Numbered from the stretch's first letter, positions 30,253-40,236 are shown. The stretch: 64,000 nt of DNA from Pseudomonas hormoni (GCF_018502625.1 NZ_CP075566.1:4648501-4712500), one strand, 5' to 3'. Notes: generated by a model from the letters alone, not told the origin. Made by a program: numbers and translations.

Positions 30253-30575
30253 GGGAATTTCCGTACAGCAGATGGGTGCACACGGGCAGGTGCGTCAATG
30301 TGCCATTTTTCAGTGCAGCAGCGCCATCCCCTTAGCCTGCTAACGACTTCAAAAATTAACGTAATAGCGCAACGCCATGGTCTGAATCTTGCCTTGCTAA
30401 TCCCCTTCAACGCGGCCCCTTACAAAGGGGACCGAGAATGGGAAGTTTCGCTACAGAGTCGGCCTACAGAGTTGACGAGGGTGAACTTTCGAGGCCTTTA
30501 AAAGGGGCACGAGTCGCGGTCGCAACGACCTCGACGCACGCGATTGGTGCGTGGTGTCCAGAGGAGTCATGGGGC
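30253..30575. other. Gap before the chemoreceptor gene: no gene seen, several small hairpins
   Basis: The 323 bases hold no convincing reading frame. Visible structures are the hairpin CCCCTT-ACA-AAGGGG at about 30416-30430, GGTCG-CAA-CGACC at about 30516-30528, and CGCAC/GTGCG at about 30536-30552, all upstream of the chemoreceptor start. A TTGACG at about 30471 lacks a well-spaced -10 box. The MFS promoter must also lie here. I recognise no riboswitch class. Confidence 0.5.
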
Positions 30576-32633
30576 ATGCAGGCTTTTTTATCTCCGGGGA
30601 TCGGGTTGCTGGGGCGTTTCGGCTTCGCCCGCAAGTTTCAGCTGTTGTTTCTGCTGTTTATCCTGCCGCTCGCGGGCAGCCTGCTGATGATCGGCCAGGA
30701 CTATCGCGCCAAACTGAACCTGATTTCCGGCGAGCGTGCCGGGGTCCGGCAACTGCTCGCGCTGGATGCGCTGGACAACCTGCTCGCCGCCCAGCGTGAC
30801 CGCGCCGCACGTTGGCGTGCCACCGAAACCAATCGCCAACCGACGCCGGCCACTCTCGCTGCGATGGCTGCGTTCGATGCAGTTCAGCCCGCGGTCGCCC
30901 AGGCCACCACGGACCTCGGCAACGCGTTGCAAACCGAAGGCGCCGAGGGCGAAACCCTGGCCCGCTATCAAGCCCTGCAAACCGCGCTCAATGGCCTCGA
31001 CTCGAAAAGCCTGAGCAGCGTCGGGTGGTGGCCGGACGGTTACGACCGTTTCACCAATGCCTTGAGCGCTCTGCAAGCCCTGCGCGAACAGATCGCCATG
31101 GACAATCGCCTGACGCTCGCACCGTGGCTGGAAACCTACCTGCTGACGCAGATCTCCACGCAACACGCGCCGGACCTGATCGAGCGCGTAGGCCGTCTGG
31201 CCAGCGTCGGCCAGGCGTCGGTGGTGTCCGGTCAGTTCACCCTGCAAAGCCGTCTGCAATTGCGCGACCTGCGCAGCCGCATCGGCGACGCCCGTGAGCA
31301 GCTGGTGAAAACCGCCACGCTGCTGGAAGCACGTCTGCCCAGCGCCTTGCAGGCCTGGGCCGGGCAATACCATGACAGCCTCAAGCACCTCGATGCCGAG
31401 TTGAAAGTCCTCGATGACGGCGTGTTTGGCGGCAGCATCAAACTCAAACCCGAGGAGTTCGAACGCAGCCTGGACAGCCTGCTCACCGACCTCGCTTCGT
31501 TGCGCCAGCAGTCGTTGGTCTCGCTGGATCAGCGTCTGGATTACTACCACAGCTCGGCGATCCGCCAGTTCATTGTGGTGGCAACGATCTTTGGTTGCCT
31601 GCTGCTGGCCGCGTTGTACCTGTTTATCTGCTTGCAGGCCTCGATCCGTCGCAGCGCCAGTGGCATCACGCTGCTGGCCGAAGCCTTGCGCGACGGCAAT
31701 CTGAGCCTGCAGGTGCCGGTTGTAGGTCGCGACGAACTGGCGGCGATCAGCACCGCGCTTAACGTCGCCGTGGTGCAACTGCGCAACAGCCTGTTGGGGG
31801 TCGATCACGAAACCCTGCAACTGAGTAACGCGGTGCGCACGCTCAACCATCATTCCAGCGGTGCGTTGGGCGAGGTCGAAGCGCAGCAATTGCAGATCAG
31901 TCAGATCGCGGCGGCGGCAACGCAATTGGCCGCCACTTCCCAAGGCGTTGCCCAGAGTTGCGAACAGGCTTCCGGCAGCGCCCAGCACACCCAGCGCATT
32001 GCTGCCGACAGCAGCCGCGACAGCCAACGCACCACCGCGAGCATTCAACAGCTCAATCAGCGTTTGAACGACACGGCGGCGGCACTCGGGCGGGTCAGCG
32101 AACAAGGGCAGCAGATTCAGTTGGTGGTCGACACCATTCGCGGGGTCGCCGAGCAAACCAACCTGTTGGCGCTCAACGCCGCCATCGAAGCCGCTCGTGC
32201 CGGTGAACAGGGTCGTGGCTTTGCAGTGGTAGCCGATGAAGTGCGCAGCCTGTCGCAGCGCACCCAATCGTCCACCGCGCAGATCGCCGGCACCGTCGAC
32301 AGTTTGCGTAACACGGTGAATGAAGCCGTGAACCTGATGGAAGCCGCCTGCGGCCAGGCGCAATCCGATGCGCAAGCGGTCACCGGCCTCGGTGAGCGAT
32401 TGGGGGAAATCGCCAGCGCCGTGCAGAGTGTCACCGACACCCTGGCGCAGATCGCCACGGCGGTCGACGAGCAAGCGACCACTGCCGACGAAGTCAGCGG
32501 CAACATCCAGCAAGTCGACCAGGCCGCCGTGCGCTTGCTCGAAGGCGCACGGGCGGTGAATCAGGCTGCGGACACCTTGAGCCAGGGCAGCAAGGCTTTG
32601 AGTGACAATACCGGGAGATTCCAGCTCGGTTGA
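30576..32633 (+). CDS. Methyl-accepting chemotaxis protein
   Basis: A 685-residue receptor with the standard layout. The N-terminal helix (about 17-40) and a second helix (about 335-360: FIVVATIFGCLLLAALYLFICL) enclose a periplasmic all-helical sensing region; its AAQRDRAARWRATETNR block is reminiscent of nitrate/nitrite-sensing NIT domains, but this is uncertain. HAMP and a signalling domain follow, with the invariant hairpin [21 protein letters not shown] start at the ATG nine bases after AGAGGAG (MQAFLSPG); the frame is open 46 codons further. Downstream signalling goes through CheA/CheW; the ligand is unknown. Confidence 0.85.
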   Translation: MQAFLSPGIGLLGRFGFARKFQLLFLLFILPLAGSLLMIGQDYRAKLNLISGERAGVRQLLALDALDNLLAAQRDRAARWRATETNRQPTPATLAAMAAFDAVQPAVAQATTDLGNALQTEGAEGETLARYQALQTALNGLDSKSLSSVGWWPDGYDRFTNALSALQALREQIAMDNRLTLAPWLETYLLTQISTQHAPDLIERVGRLASVGQASVVSGQFTLQSRLQLRDLRSRIGDAREQLVKTATLLEARLPSALQAWAGQYHDSLKHLDAELKVLDDGVFGGSIKLKPEEFERSLDSLLTDLASLRQQSLVSLDQRLDYYHSSAIRQFIVVATIFGCLLLAALYLFICLQASIRRSASGITLLAEALRDGNLSLQVPVVGRDELAAISTALNVAVVQLRNSLLGVDHETLQLSNAVRTLNHHSSGALGEVEAQQLQISQIAAAATQLAATSQGVAQSCEQASGSAQHTQRIAADSSRDSQRTTASIQQLNQRLNDTAAALGRVSEQGQQIQLVVDTIRGVAEQTNLLALNAAIEAARAGEQGRGFAVVADEVRSLSQRTQSSTAQIAGTVDSLRNTVNEAVNLMEAACGQAQSDAQAVTGLGERLGEIASAVQSVTDTLAQIATAVDEQATTADEVSGNIQQVDQAAVRLLEGARAVNQAADTLSQGSKALSDNTGRFQLG

Positions 32634-32749
32634 CGCCCTCCCCCGGTCCGATTTTTCGGCTCAGGTGGATAAGCGGTTGAAAGCGTAGAGAAATATTTTA
32701 GATTTATGCTTGACGCATCTGCATTACCGGTGAATAATGCGCGCCACTT

Positions 32750-32826
32750 GGCTACATAGCTCAGTTGGTTAGAGCATAGCATTCATAATGCTGGGGTCCG
32801 GGGTTCAAGTCCCTGTGTAGCCACCA
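32750..32826 (+). tRNA. tRNA-Met (anticodon CAT, elongator type)
   Basis: 77 bases with encoded CCA. GGCTACA pairs with TGTAGCC, the D arm is AGCTCAGTTGGTTAGAGC, and the anticodon loop in GCATTCATAATGC contains CAT. G1-C72 pairing is intact and the D-arm form fits an elongator rather than the initiator tRNA. Confidence 0.95.
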
Positions 32827-32832
32827 AGTACT

Positions 32833-32866
32833 AAAAACGGCTTACCGAAAGGTAGGCCGTTTTTTT
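32833..32866 (+). terminator. Terminator after tRNA-Met
   Basis: AAAAACGGCTTACC, loop GAAA, GGTAGGCCGT then a run of seven T; a bidirectional form because of the leading A run. Confidence 0.9.
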
Positions 32867-32924
32867 ATGCCTCGAGAAAAGTGGCCCGAACCACAGAGGT
32901 GACTTCGGGCAACAAAAACAAGCG

Positions 32925-34034
32925 TCAGGAACGCATCACCGCCAACGCGGACAACCCCCGCTCCCATATCTGCCACGTACGCAGCCAGACCATCGCCTGC
33001 CAGTCGCTGTCGGCGGGATAGAACTGCTCCAGCAGATTCAGTTTGATTTCACGCCCTACCGCATCACTCGGATCGCCGTGCAGATGCAGCCAATGGTCGT
33101 CGCGCAAATGACGATGAACTTCGGCCCCCGGATAAGTCCCGCACTCGATCACGAAGGGCATCAGTCGTACCTGCGGCAGCGCATCGACCAGCGCCTGCGA
33201 GGTGTAACCGGTGGCCGTCGCCGCCACCCCGGTTTCGCTCAGCGTGTTAGCGCCGGTCAGCAGCGTGTAGAGCCACGGCCCGTAGATAGCCTGCGCATCC
33301 GGCAATGCCGGATAAGCGGACTCGGTGATGGTCAGCAGCATCGGATGGCCGTATTCCCCGGCGCCAGTGTGCAAGTCAAAGCACATCGCGGCATCGGCAT
33401 GAGCGACATGTTTTTGAAGGATCCGGTGCAACGTGCGATTCGACCAGCTCGGCGCCCGTCCGCCGTAAAACAGACCGTCGGGATGACTGTGCTGGCCACC
33501 CTCGACAATCGACATCACCGCCGGCCAGCCGTGTTTGTGGATCTGCTGATCAAGCAGCGCATCGGCGCGATCACGCTCGGGACCTGTCAGCTCAGTGCAG
33601 GCATAGATTTCATGCAGCGCGGTGTAGGCCTGATTGTCCGGCAGTGGATGTTCGAAGTTCAGGTGATTGCGATTGAGGTCGATGTTGTCTTCGTTAACCC
33701 GCCGCAGCCACGCCGTGCCCCAGGGATTGATCAGATGGACAAACACCACCGCGACATCGGCCGGCAATGAACGCTTGCCCAACTCCTGCATCCACTTGAT
33801 CTGACAGCCCGAGCCATAGAAGCCTTCGACCCCATGAGTGCCACTCAGCGCGATCAGCAAGCGCTTGGAGCCCGGATCACCGAGCACCGCCACATCGGTG
33901 CTCAGAGGCTCACCGAACGGTCCTTTGAGCGGGTGCGGATACTCGGTCAATGTCGCGCCAGCCGCATTCGCTGCAGCCAGAAACTGTTCACGCTGAGCGC
34001 CATAGCTTGGCTGTGAGGGGAAGTCGGTCTGCAT
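32925..34034 (-). CDS. DUF2817 family M14-like hydrolase
   Basis: A 369-residue cytosolic protein related to zinc carboxypeptidases. The metal motif His-x-x-Glu appears in LLIALSGTHGVEGFYGSG near residue 65-80, and VNEDNIDLNRNHL later supplies further conserved polar residues. M14 relatives remove C-terminal residues or deacylate amino acids; the actual substrate is unknown. I start at the ATG after AAGAGG (MQTDFPSQP), dropping 53 codons of open frame. Divergent from ggt. Confidence 0.82.
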   Translation of the reverse strand: MQTDFPSQPSYGAQREQFLAAANAAGATLTEYPHPLKGPFGEPLSTDVAVLGDPGSKRLLIALSGTHGVEGFYGSGCQIKWMQELGKRSLPADVAVVFVHLINPWGTAWLRRVNEDNIDLNRNHLNFEHPLPDNQAYTALHEIYACTELTGPERDRADALLDQQIHKHGWPAVMSIVEGGQHSHPDGLFYGGRAPSWSNRTLHRILQKHVAHADAAMCFDLHTGAGEYGHPMLLTITESAYPALPDAQAIYGPWLYTLLTGANTLSETGVAATATGYTSQALVDALPQVRLMPFVIECGTYPGAEVHRHLRDDHWLHLHGDPSDAVGREIKLNLLEQFYPADSDWQAMVWLRTWQIWERGLSALAVMRS

Positions 34035-34185
34035 GTCTGCCTCTTGTTGATCTTCTGACTCGTCTGCTGCCCTTGACCCTACAGAAAATTCGTCAATGGA
34101 TGAAGGACAATAACGTCCCATGTTTGCGTCACTGGCTGTCGGCCGATAAAGTCCCCTGACCTTTCCCACGGACGGAGTACCGCGC

Positions 34186-36018
34186 GTGTTCACAGCCTTT
34201 CACTGGAATCGCTATCGCCTGTCAGCCCTTTCGCTGATTGCCAGCGCGTTGACCCTTGCAGCGTGCAACGCTCCGCCCGCGTCGACATTGCCGCTCGCAC
34301 CGGAAACCACCTCGGGCTATCGCACCGACCTGCAGACCCGGCACGCCTCCAAGCATATGGCCGCTGCAGCGAATCCGCTCGCGGCAGACGCCGGGCGGGA
34401 GATGCTGCGCCAGGGCGGTTCGGCGATTGATGCCGCTATTGCAATGCAAGCGGTGCTGACGCTGGTCGAGCCGCAATCCTCAGGTATCGGCGGTGGTGCG
34501 TTTATCGTGCTCTGGGATGGCAAAACCGTGCGCACTTACGACGGTCGTGAAACCGCGCCGGCCGGCGCCACCGAGAAGCTATTCCTGCAAGCCGACGGCA
34601 AACCGATGCCGTTCACTCAGGCGCAGATTGGCGGTCGTTCCGTGGGCACACCAGGCGTGTTGCGGGCGCTGGAACTGGCCCATCAGAAACACGGGCGCCT
34701 GCCATGGGCGCAGTTGTTCGAGCCAGCAATCAGGCTCGCGGAGCAAGGCTTTCCCATCTCGCCACGCCTGCATCAATTGATCGCGTCGGATTCGTCCATG
34801 CAGCGCTCGCCAGACATGATGGCGTATTTCCGGAACACCGATGGCAGCCCGAAAGCTGTCGGCACCCCACTGAAAAACCCGGCGCTGGCCGCCGCGTTCA
34901 AACGTATCGCCAAGGAAGGTCCGGATGCGCTGTACAAAGGCCCCATCGCGCAGGAAATCGTCGCCAAGGTTCAGGGTCACGCCAACCCCGGCAGCCTGTC
35001 GCTGAGCGATCTCAATGGCTATTCCGCCAAGGAACGCGCGCCACTGTGCACCGATTACAAACGCTGGCAGGTCTGCGGCATGCCGCCGCCGTCGTCGGGC
35101 GGAATCGCCGTGGCGCAGATCCTAGGCACCTTGCAGGCGCTCGAGACTCGTGATCCGCGTTATGCCCTGGCGCCACTGACGCCAGTCAAAAGCACCCAAC
35201 CCGCAGGCCTCGAACCGGCCCCTGAAGCCGTGCACCTGATCTCCGAAGCCGAGCGTCTCGCTTACGCCGACCGTGCACAGTACGTCGCCGACAGCGACTT
35301 CGTACCCGTCCCGGTCAAAGGCCTGGTTGACCCGACTTATCTGGCCAGCCGCGCCGCCCTGATCGGCGATCGCAGCATGGGCACGGCCAAACCCGGCACG
35401 CCGCCGGGCATTCAGGTCGCCTATGCGCCGGACCGTTCGCCGCTGCGCATTTCCACCTCGCAAGTGGTGGCGGTCGATGACCTGGGCGGTGCGGTGTCGA
35501 TGACCACCACGGTCGAATCCGCATTCGGCTCGCACCTGATGGTTCAGGGCTTTCTGCTCAACAACCAGATGACCGACTTCTCGTTCATCCCCGAAGAAAA
35601 CGGACAAAAAGTCGCCAACCGCGTCGAGCCTGGCAAACGCCCGCGCTCGTCCATGGCGCCCACCCTGATCTTCGACCGCCAGAGCGGCGAATTTCTCGCC
35701 ACCCTCGGCTCCCCCGGCGGCTCGCAGATCATTGAATACGTCGCCAAATCCACCGTCGGCCTGCTCGACTGGAACCTCGACCCGCAAACCGCCATCAACC
35801 TCCCCAACTTCGGCAGCCGCAACGGCCCGACCGAGCTGGAACAGGGGCAGTTCAGTGCGCAGCTGATTCAAGCGTTGAAGGAAAAAGGACACAGCGTGAG
35901 CGAGATCGACATGACCAGCGGCACTCAGGCGATTGTCCGGGTCAAGGATGCGCAGGGGAAAGCATCGTTGGCAGGTGGGGCGGATCCGCGGCGCGAGGGG
36001 GAAGCGTTGGGGGATTGA
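34186..36018 (+). CDS. ggt: Gamma-glutamyltransferase
   Basis: Splits glutathione and other gamma-glutamyl compounds in the periplasm. The 610-residue precursor has a lipoprotein-like signal ending LTLAACNAPP (Cys about residue 27), the conserved GGAFIVLWDGK, and the self-cleavage region with the catalytic Thr in AVSMTTTVESAFGSHL near residue 437. It starts at GTG. A short acidic C-terminal segment follows the small subunit. A terminator follows. Confidence 0.92.
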   Translation: MFTAFHWNRYRLSALSLIASALTLAACNAPPASTLPLAPETTSGYRTDLQTRHASKHMAAAANPLAADAGREMLRQGGSAIDAAIAMQAVLTLVEPQSSGIGGGAFIVLWDGKTVRTYDGRETAPAGATEKLFLQADGKPMPFTQAQIGGRSVGTPGVLRALELAHQKHGRLPWAQLFEPAIRLAEQGFPISPRLHQLIASDSSMQRSPDMMAYFRNTDGSPKAVGTPLKNPALAAAFKRIAKEGPDALYKGPIAQEIVAKVQGHANPGSLSLSDLNGYSAKERAPLCTDYKRWQVCGMPPPSSGGIAVAQILGTLQALETRDPRYALAPLTPVKSTQPAGLEPAPEAVHLISEAERLAYADRAQYVADSDFVPVPVKGLVDPTYLASRAALIGDRSMGTAKPGTPPGIQVAYAPDRSPLRISTSQVVAVDDLGGAVSMTTTVESAFGSHLMVQGFLLNNQMTDFSFIPEENGQKVANRVEPGKRPRSSMAPTLIFDRQSGEFLATLGSPGGSQIIEYVAKSTVGLLDWNLDPQTAINLPNFGSRNGPTELEQGQFSAQLIQALKEKGHSVSEIDMTSGTQAIVRVKDAQGKASLAGGADPRREGEALGD

Positions 36019-36034
36019 GTCCTGCGCGGTACGG

Positions 36035-36065
36035 AAAAGGCTTACCGGGAGGTAGGCCTTTTTTA
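36035..36065 (+). terminator. Terminator after ggt
   Basis: AAAAGGCTTACC, loop GGGA, GGTAGGCCTT followed by T; the stem resembles the terminator after tRNA-Met. Confidence 0.85.
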
Positions 36066-36224
36066 TGGAAAACCCATCCTGATCGTCCAGCTTGCGAAGC
36101 CTTTTCCTACCCGCAAATGACTGCTTCCACGATAGAGTTTGAAGACCGATTTCCCGATACCTGTCAGGCCCGGCCCATCAAGACAGCTGTCAGCGAGACT
36201 TGATCTTCATCCCGCACCACGCAA

Positions 36225-36569
36225 CTACACGCTCACATACACCCACGCTTCAATCCCTGATTCCAGCACCACACTGACGCGCTTGTAATCCGACACTTCA
36301 TAACTATCCGCAGCCGCCAACTCCTCGACCGTGATCTGAAACACCATCCCCGGAATCGGCGCGCTGTTCTCGTCGCCCGGACGAAGGATTGGATGATGCG
36401 TCTTGCCGCTGGTGGCCAATACCTCGGGATCGGTAATTTCCACCCAGGCCTGCTCGTAACCCAACATCGCATCGGCACTGCCGGTCAGCTCACGCCCGAA
36501 GTTGGCCAGTTGCACGGCTTTGTCCTGCAAGGTGCCGTAGGAAAACAGACACACCGTTGAATCGCTCAT
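36225..36569 (-). CDS. Gamma-glutamylcyclotransferase/AIG2-like protein
   Basis: A 114-residue protein with VCLFSYGTLQDK at the N-terminus, the tight loop of the BtrG/AIG2 fold, and the Glu-containing segment further on. Such proteins convert gamma-glutamyl amines or peptides to 5-oxoproline. The opposite-strand ggt acts on the same bond class, which may be coincidence. I start at MSDSTVC; ten upstream codons are open. It is 33 bp downstream of the ddl stop codon, so co-transcribed. Confidence 0.83.
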   Translation of the reverse strand: MSDSTVCLFSYGTLQDKAVQLANFGRELTGSADAMLGYEQAWVEITDPEVLATSGKTHHPILRPGDENSAPIPGMVFQITVEELAAADSYEVSDYKRVSVVLESGIEAWVYVSV

Positions 36570-36602
36570 TCCTGAATCCTTGATTGAATAGTCGCGCACA
36601 GG

Positions 36603-37697
36603 CTAGCGAGAAATCTTCAGCGCCTGCCGCGCCTTGTGCTTTTCCAGTGCCAGCTCGATCAGACGGCTGACCAGTTCGCTGTAGGTCATGCCGGTGGCCT
36701 GCCAAAGTTTGGGGTACATGCTGATGCGGGTGAAACCAGGGAGCGAGTTGATCTCGTTGATCAGCACTTCGCCGCTGTCGGTCAGGAACACATCGACCCG
36801 CGCCAGACCGGAACAGCCCAACACCTGAAACGCCTCGACGGCCAGGGCACGAATGCGTTCGCTGGCTTCGCTGCTGATGTCAGCCGGAACCACCACTTCA
36901 GCAGCCTGTGCGTCGATGTATTTGCTGTCATAGGAGTAAAACCCGCTGCGTACGACGATTTCGCCACAGCCGCTGGCGATGGCGTCTTCGTTGCCGAGCA
37001 CTGCACATTCGATCTCGCGGCCGCTAACGGCGGATTCGACCAGCACTTTCTCATCGAAACCCAAAGCCAGTTCGACTGCTGCCGTGTACTCGGCTTCGTC
37101 GTTGACCTTGCTCACGCCCACCGAAGAGCCCTGGTTCGCCGGTTTGACGAACAGCGGCAGGCCGAGCTTGCCCTGGACCTCGGTGAACCCGGTGCGCCTC
37201 ACTGTGGCGCGGGTCAGGGTCACGAACGGCGTGACCGCCAATCCGGCATCACGGAGCAGGCGTTTGCTGATGTCCTTGTCCATGCACACCGCCGACCCGA
37301 GCACATCGGAGCCGACAAACGGCAGATCGGCCATGCGCAGCAACCCTTGCAGGCAACCGTCCTCACCCAGGGTGCCGTGGACGATCGGGAAGATCACATC
37401 GACGTGGCCCAGCAGTTCCTGACTCGAGGTTTCCACCAATTGCTGACTGGCCTTGCCCGGCACCACGGCGAGTTCGCGGTTGGACTGGTTGAGGGCGATC
37501 AGCGCCGGGTTTTCCTGGTTGAGCAGGAAGTTCGACGGGTCGTTGAGGTGCCAGTGGCCCTGCTTGTCGATGCCGATCAGTACCGGTTCGAAGCGTGACC
37601 GGTCCAGCGCGTCGACGATATTTTTCGCCGATTGCAACGACACTTCGTGTTCAGCCGAACGGCCGCCAAAAATAATGCCTACCCGCAGTTTGCTCAT
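36603..37697 (-). CDS. ddlA: D-alanine-D-alanine ligase
   Basis: Makes the D-Ala-D-Ala dipeptide of peptidoglycan. The 364-residue protein has the ATP-grasp layout: [16 protein letters not shown], the nucleotide loop [17 protein letters not shown], and the Mg site [17 protein letters not shown]. Its length and N-terminus ([16 protein letters not shown]) indicate the A-type paralog rather than DdlB of the mur-fts cluster. Confidence 0.93.
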   Translation of the reverse strand: MSKLRVGIIFGGRSAEHEVSLQSAKNIVDALDRSRFEPVLIGIDKQGHWHLNDPSNFLLNQENPALIALNQSNRELAVVPGKASQQLVETSSQELLGHVDVIFPIVHGTLGEDGCLQGLLRMADLPFVGSDVLGSAVCMDKDISKRLLRDAGLAVTPFVTLTRATVRRTGFTEVQGKLGLPLFVKPANQGSSVGVSKVNDEAEYTAAVELALGFDEKVLVESAVSGREIECAVLGNEDAIASGCGEIVVRSGFYSYDSKYIDAQAAEVVVPADISSEASERIRALAVEAFQVLGCSGLARVDVFLTDSGEVLINEINSLPGFTRISMYPKLWQATGMTYSELVSRLIELALEKHKARQALKISR

Positions 37698-37707
37698 TCA
37701 GGATTCC

Positions 37708-38346
37708 TCAACGATTGGCCACCAGATGCGCACCGAACAGCAAGTAACAACTGCCGGCAAAGCGATCCAGCCATCTACGCGAACGGTCGTAAGCCTTTGC
37801 CATTCGACGACTGGAAAACAGCAGCGCAACGCCGCTGTACCAACTGAAGGACAAGGTCGCCATGGTCAGCACGGCCAACGCCAGCAACATCGGCGGCACG
37901 GACGCGGGCATGGCCGTCGCGAAGATGGTCGCGACGAACAATGCGGATTTGGGGTTGGTCATGTTGCCCAGAAAACCCTGGCCATACACCGACCATAACG
38001 TGCGCCCCGCTCCGTCAATCGAGCCGCTGCCCGCAACAACGGGCGGTTTACGCCTGAACTGCTTCAAGCCCAGATAGATCAGGTAACAGCCACCGGCAAT
38101 CTTGAAGCCCAGGTAAAGCGTCGGCGCCGCGCTGAACAGCGACTTGATACCCAGCCCGCCCGCCAGCCCCCAGAGCACAGTGCCAGTGGCCACGCCCAGT
38201 GCGGCCACCACGCCGTGGCGCTTGGATTGACTGGCGGCCAGTTGCGCGATGTTGAAGAAGTTCGGCCCCGGCGTCACCACCGCAACCGCCCACAATAGCG
38301 CCAGCGACAACAAAGGAGCGGCGTAGCTCAGGTGTGATTGTTCCAT
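37708..38346 (-). CDS. LysE/RhtB family amino acid exporter
   Basis: A 212-residue membrane protein with about six helices and the family signature VTPGPNFFNIAQ near residue 27. It exports an amino acid or related metabolite. I start at MEQSHLSY rather than the frame's first ATG 14 codons earlier, matching usual family length. It lies upstream of ddlA by 10 bp, so the two form one transcript; the combination is not known to me as meaningful. Confidence 0.88.
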   Translation of the reverse strand: MEQSHLSYAAPLLSLALLWAVAVVTPGPNFFNIAQLAASQSKRHGVVAALGVATGTVLWGLAGGLGIKSLFSAAPTLYLGFKIAGGCYLIYLGLKQFRRKPPVVAGSGSIDGAGRTLWSVYGQGFLGNMTNPKSALFVATIFATAMPASVPPMLLALAVLTMATLSFSWYSGVALLFSSRRMAKAYDRSRRWLDRFAGSCYLLFGAHLVANR

Positions 38347-38415
38347 TACGTAAACCGCCGTGACGTTGATGAATCGGACGTAGTGCACGAGGTAGGCACT
38401 ACCAAGCGTTTATTT

Positions 38416-38628
38416 TTACTCGACCTCAGGCACATGGATCAACAGGTCACCCGGCTGACAATTCAAATGTTTGCAAATCGCGTCCAGAGTTGCCAATCGC
38501 AACCCCTTGACCTTGCCCTGCTTCAACAGCGACAAATTCGCTTCGGTAATGCCAATGGCAGCGGCGAGGTCTTTGGATTTGACCTTACGTAAGGCGAGCA
38601 TCACATCCAGCTGAATAACAATCGACAT
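38416..38628 (-). CDS. Small Cro/CI-type transcription regulator (YozG family)
   Basis: A 70-residue single HTH domain: LRKVKSKDLAAAIGITEANLSLLKQGK is a complete recognition helix pair. It begins at ATG shortly after the end of the DUF2975 gene. DUF2975 membrane proteins and YozG-type HTH proteins are a recurrent pair, thought to sense something at the membrane and act on DNA. No ligand is known. Confidence 0.88.
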   Translation of the reverse strand: MSIVIQLDVMLALRKVKSKDLAAAIGITEANLSLLKQGKVKGLRLATLDAICKHLNCQPGDLLIHVPEVE

Positions 38629-38636
38629 AAAAAATC

Positions 38637-39197
38637 TCAAACGAAGGTGCGGTACTCGGAGTCCACTTCACTGGCCTGCCTGAGAATACGCGCGATGATC
38701 GAAATACACGCTGCCAGGAATAACGCGACAAAGGTTGGCGCCGTGATACTGATGGTAAGCAGTCGTTCACCGATCGGCGCATTCATCGTCACCCAGAGAC
38801 TGAGCAGTGGCTCGCACAGAAAATCGAGCAGCACCCAGAGCGCGACAGCCCTGCCGACCAGACCTAAATGAATCGCCGCCTCACTGGAAAAATATTCACC
38901 TCGCGAATAGTTCTGGAACAGTCGACGCAAGTGCCCCAACCCGTATGCCAGGGCCAATAACGGTACGCTCGACAACAGCATGCCGCCCAGTGTTTGCCAC
39001 CATGGGAACAACATTGCTTGATCGGTGATCTGTGAGAGCTGGCGATCGGTAAGCGCAAAACCGAGCCCCCATCCATCCTTCGCCGCCAGGAAAGGAAAGA
39101 GCCAGAGCACAATGTTGATCGCCAGCATTGCGACGATAAGAAAAAGAGTCACAGCAGCCATGCGTTGGCTCAATTGAGCGAGACGATTGGAAGTCAC
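38637..39197 (-). CDS. DUF2975 family membrane protein
   Basis: A 186-residue protein with four hydrophobic segments, at about 15-37, 66-86, 110-130 and 145-170, typical of DUF2975. It contains QNYSRGEYFSSEAA, the family's most conserved loop. It is immediately followed by the YozG-type regulator and likely forms a membrane-coupled regulatory pair with it. The 150-bp AT-rich gap upstream, shared with the divergent AraC-type gene, should hold the promoters. Confidence 0.85.
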   Translation of the reverse strand: MTSNRLAQLSQRMAAVTLFLIVAMLAINIVLWLFPFLAAKDGWGLGFALTDRQLSQITDQAMLFPWWQTLGGMLLSSVPLLALAYGLGHLRRLFQNYSRGEYFSSEAAIHLGLVGRAVALWVLLDFLCEPLLSLWVTMNAPIGERLLTISITAPTFVALFLAACISIIARILRQASEVDSEYRTFV

Positions 39198-39350
39198 GGC
39201 ACTACCTCACACGAATGAATGTCGGTAAAACTTAGACCATTAATTATCGCAAAACAATAATTTATTACTGTAATACACATATAGAAACGTATCCAAAGAC
39301 TACGTTACTGTTCCAGCTTCAGGCTCAAGACAAAATCGGGCACCTCCGGA

Positions 39351-40160
39351 ATGAGTAAAAAAGTCATTCACCACGACTGGTTCCACCGCGCGCCCGATAT
39401 TGGCGGGCTACAGCGGTTCGAGGCGTTCTTTGCCGGCCATGGCTACGACCTGCACCGCCACGACACCTACGCCATCGGTCACACCCTCGCCGGCGTGCAG
39501 CGTTTTCAGTACCGCGGCGGCTGGCGCCACAGCCTGCCCGGCGGGACGATGGTGCTGCACCCGGACGAAATCCACGATGGCGAAGCCGGGACCGAGACCG
39601 GCTTCCAGTACCGGATGATGTACATCGAACCGGCACTGATTCAGCAAATGCTCGGCGGTCAGCCGCTGCCCTTCATCAAGAACGGCTTGTCGACCGATCC
39701 ACGCCTGTTCGCCGCCACCGAAGTCCTGTTGCGCAGCCTCGACTGCCCCCTCGAACCGCTGGAAGAGCAGGACGCGCTGTTCGATCTGGCGCAAGCCTTG
39801 AACAGCGCTGGCGGAGTCACTGCCAGGCCTGCAAGCTTCGACTACAGGGCTGCGGAGCGCGCGCGGGAATACATGCACAGCGCACTGGATCGCACCGTGA
39901 CGCTGGAAGAACTGGCGCACCACAGCGGCCGGGATCGCTGGAGCCTGTCGCGGGATTTTCGCCTGTTGTTCGGCACCAGCCCTTACCGTTACTTGACCAT
40001 GCGCCGTCTTGACCTGGTTCGTTCGCTGCTGATTCAGGGCCAGTCGCTGGTCAGCGCCGCGCTGATCGCCGGCTTCACCGATCAGAGCCACATGACCCGC
40101 CAGTTCAGCAAAACCTACGGTTTGTCGCCAGCGCGCTGGATGAAAATGCACCGCCGCTGA
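39351..40160 (+). CDS. AraC family transcriptional regulator
   Basis: A 269-residue regulator: an N-terminal cupin-like sensing domain (residues 1-150, with LHRHDTYAIGHT near 34) and two C-terminal HTH motifs, LEELAHHSGRDRWSLSRDFR and SAALIAGFTDQSHMTRQFS. The small LysE exporter and HTH genes lie upstream on the other strand. The downstream cupin gene, in the same direction after 77 bp, may be a target. The inducer is unknown. Confidence 0.9.
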   Translation: MSKKVIHHDWFHRAPDIGGLQRFEAFFAGHGYDLHRHDTYAIGHTLAGVQRFQYRGGWRHSLPGGTMVLHPDEIHDGEAGTETGFQYRMMYIEPALIQQMLGGQPLPFIKNGLSTDPRLFAATEVLLRSLDCPLEPLEEQDALFDLAQALNSAGGVTARPASFDYRAAERAREYMHSALDRTVTLEELAHHSGRDRWSLSRDFRLLFGTSPYRYLTMRRLDLVRSLLIQGQSLVSAALIAGFTDQSHMTRQFSKTYGLSPARWMKMHRR

Positions 40161-40236
40161 GCCACGCACAATCGTACAAGAAGCACGCTGCTGCGCTGGC
40201 TATCGTGGTTTCACGATCAACCACGAGAGCTGTTCC

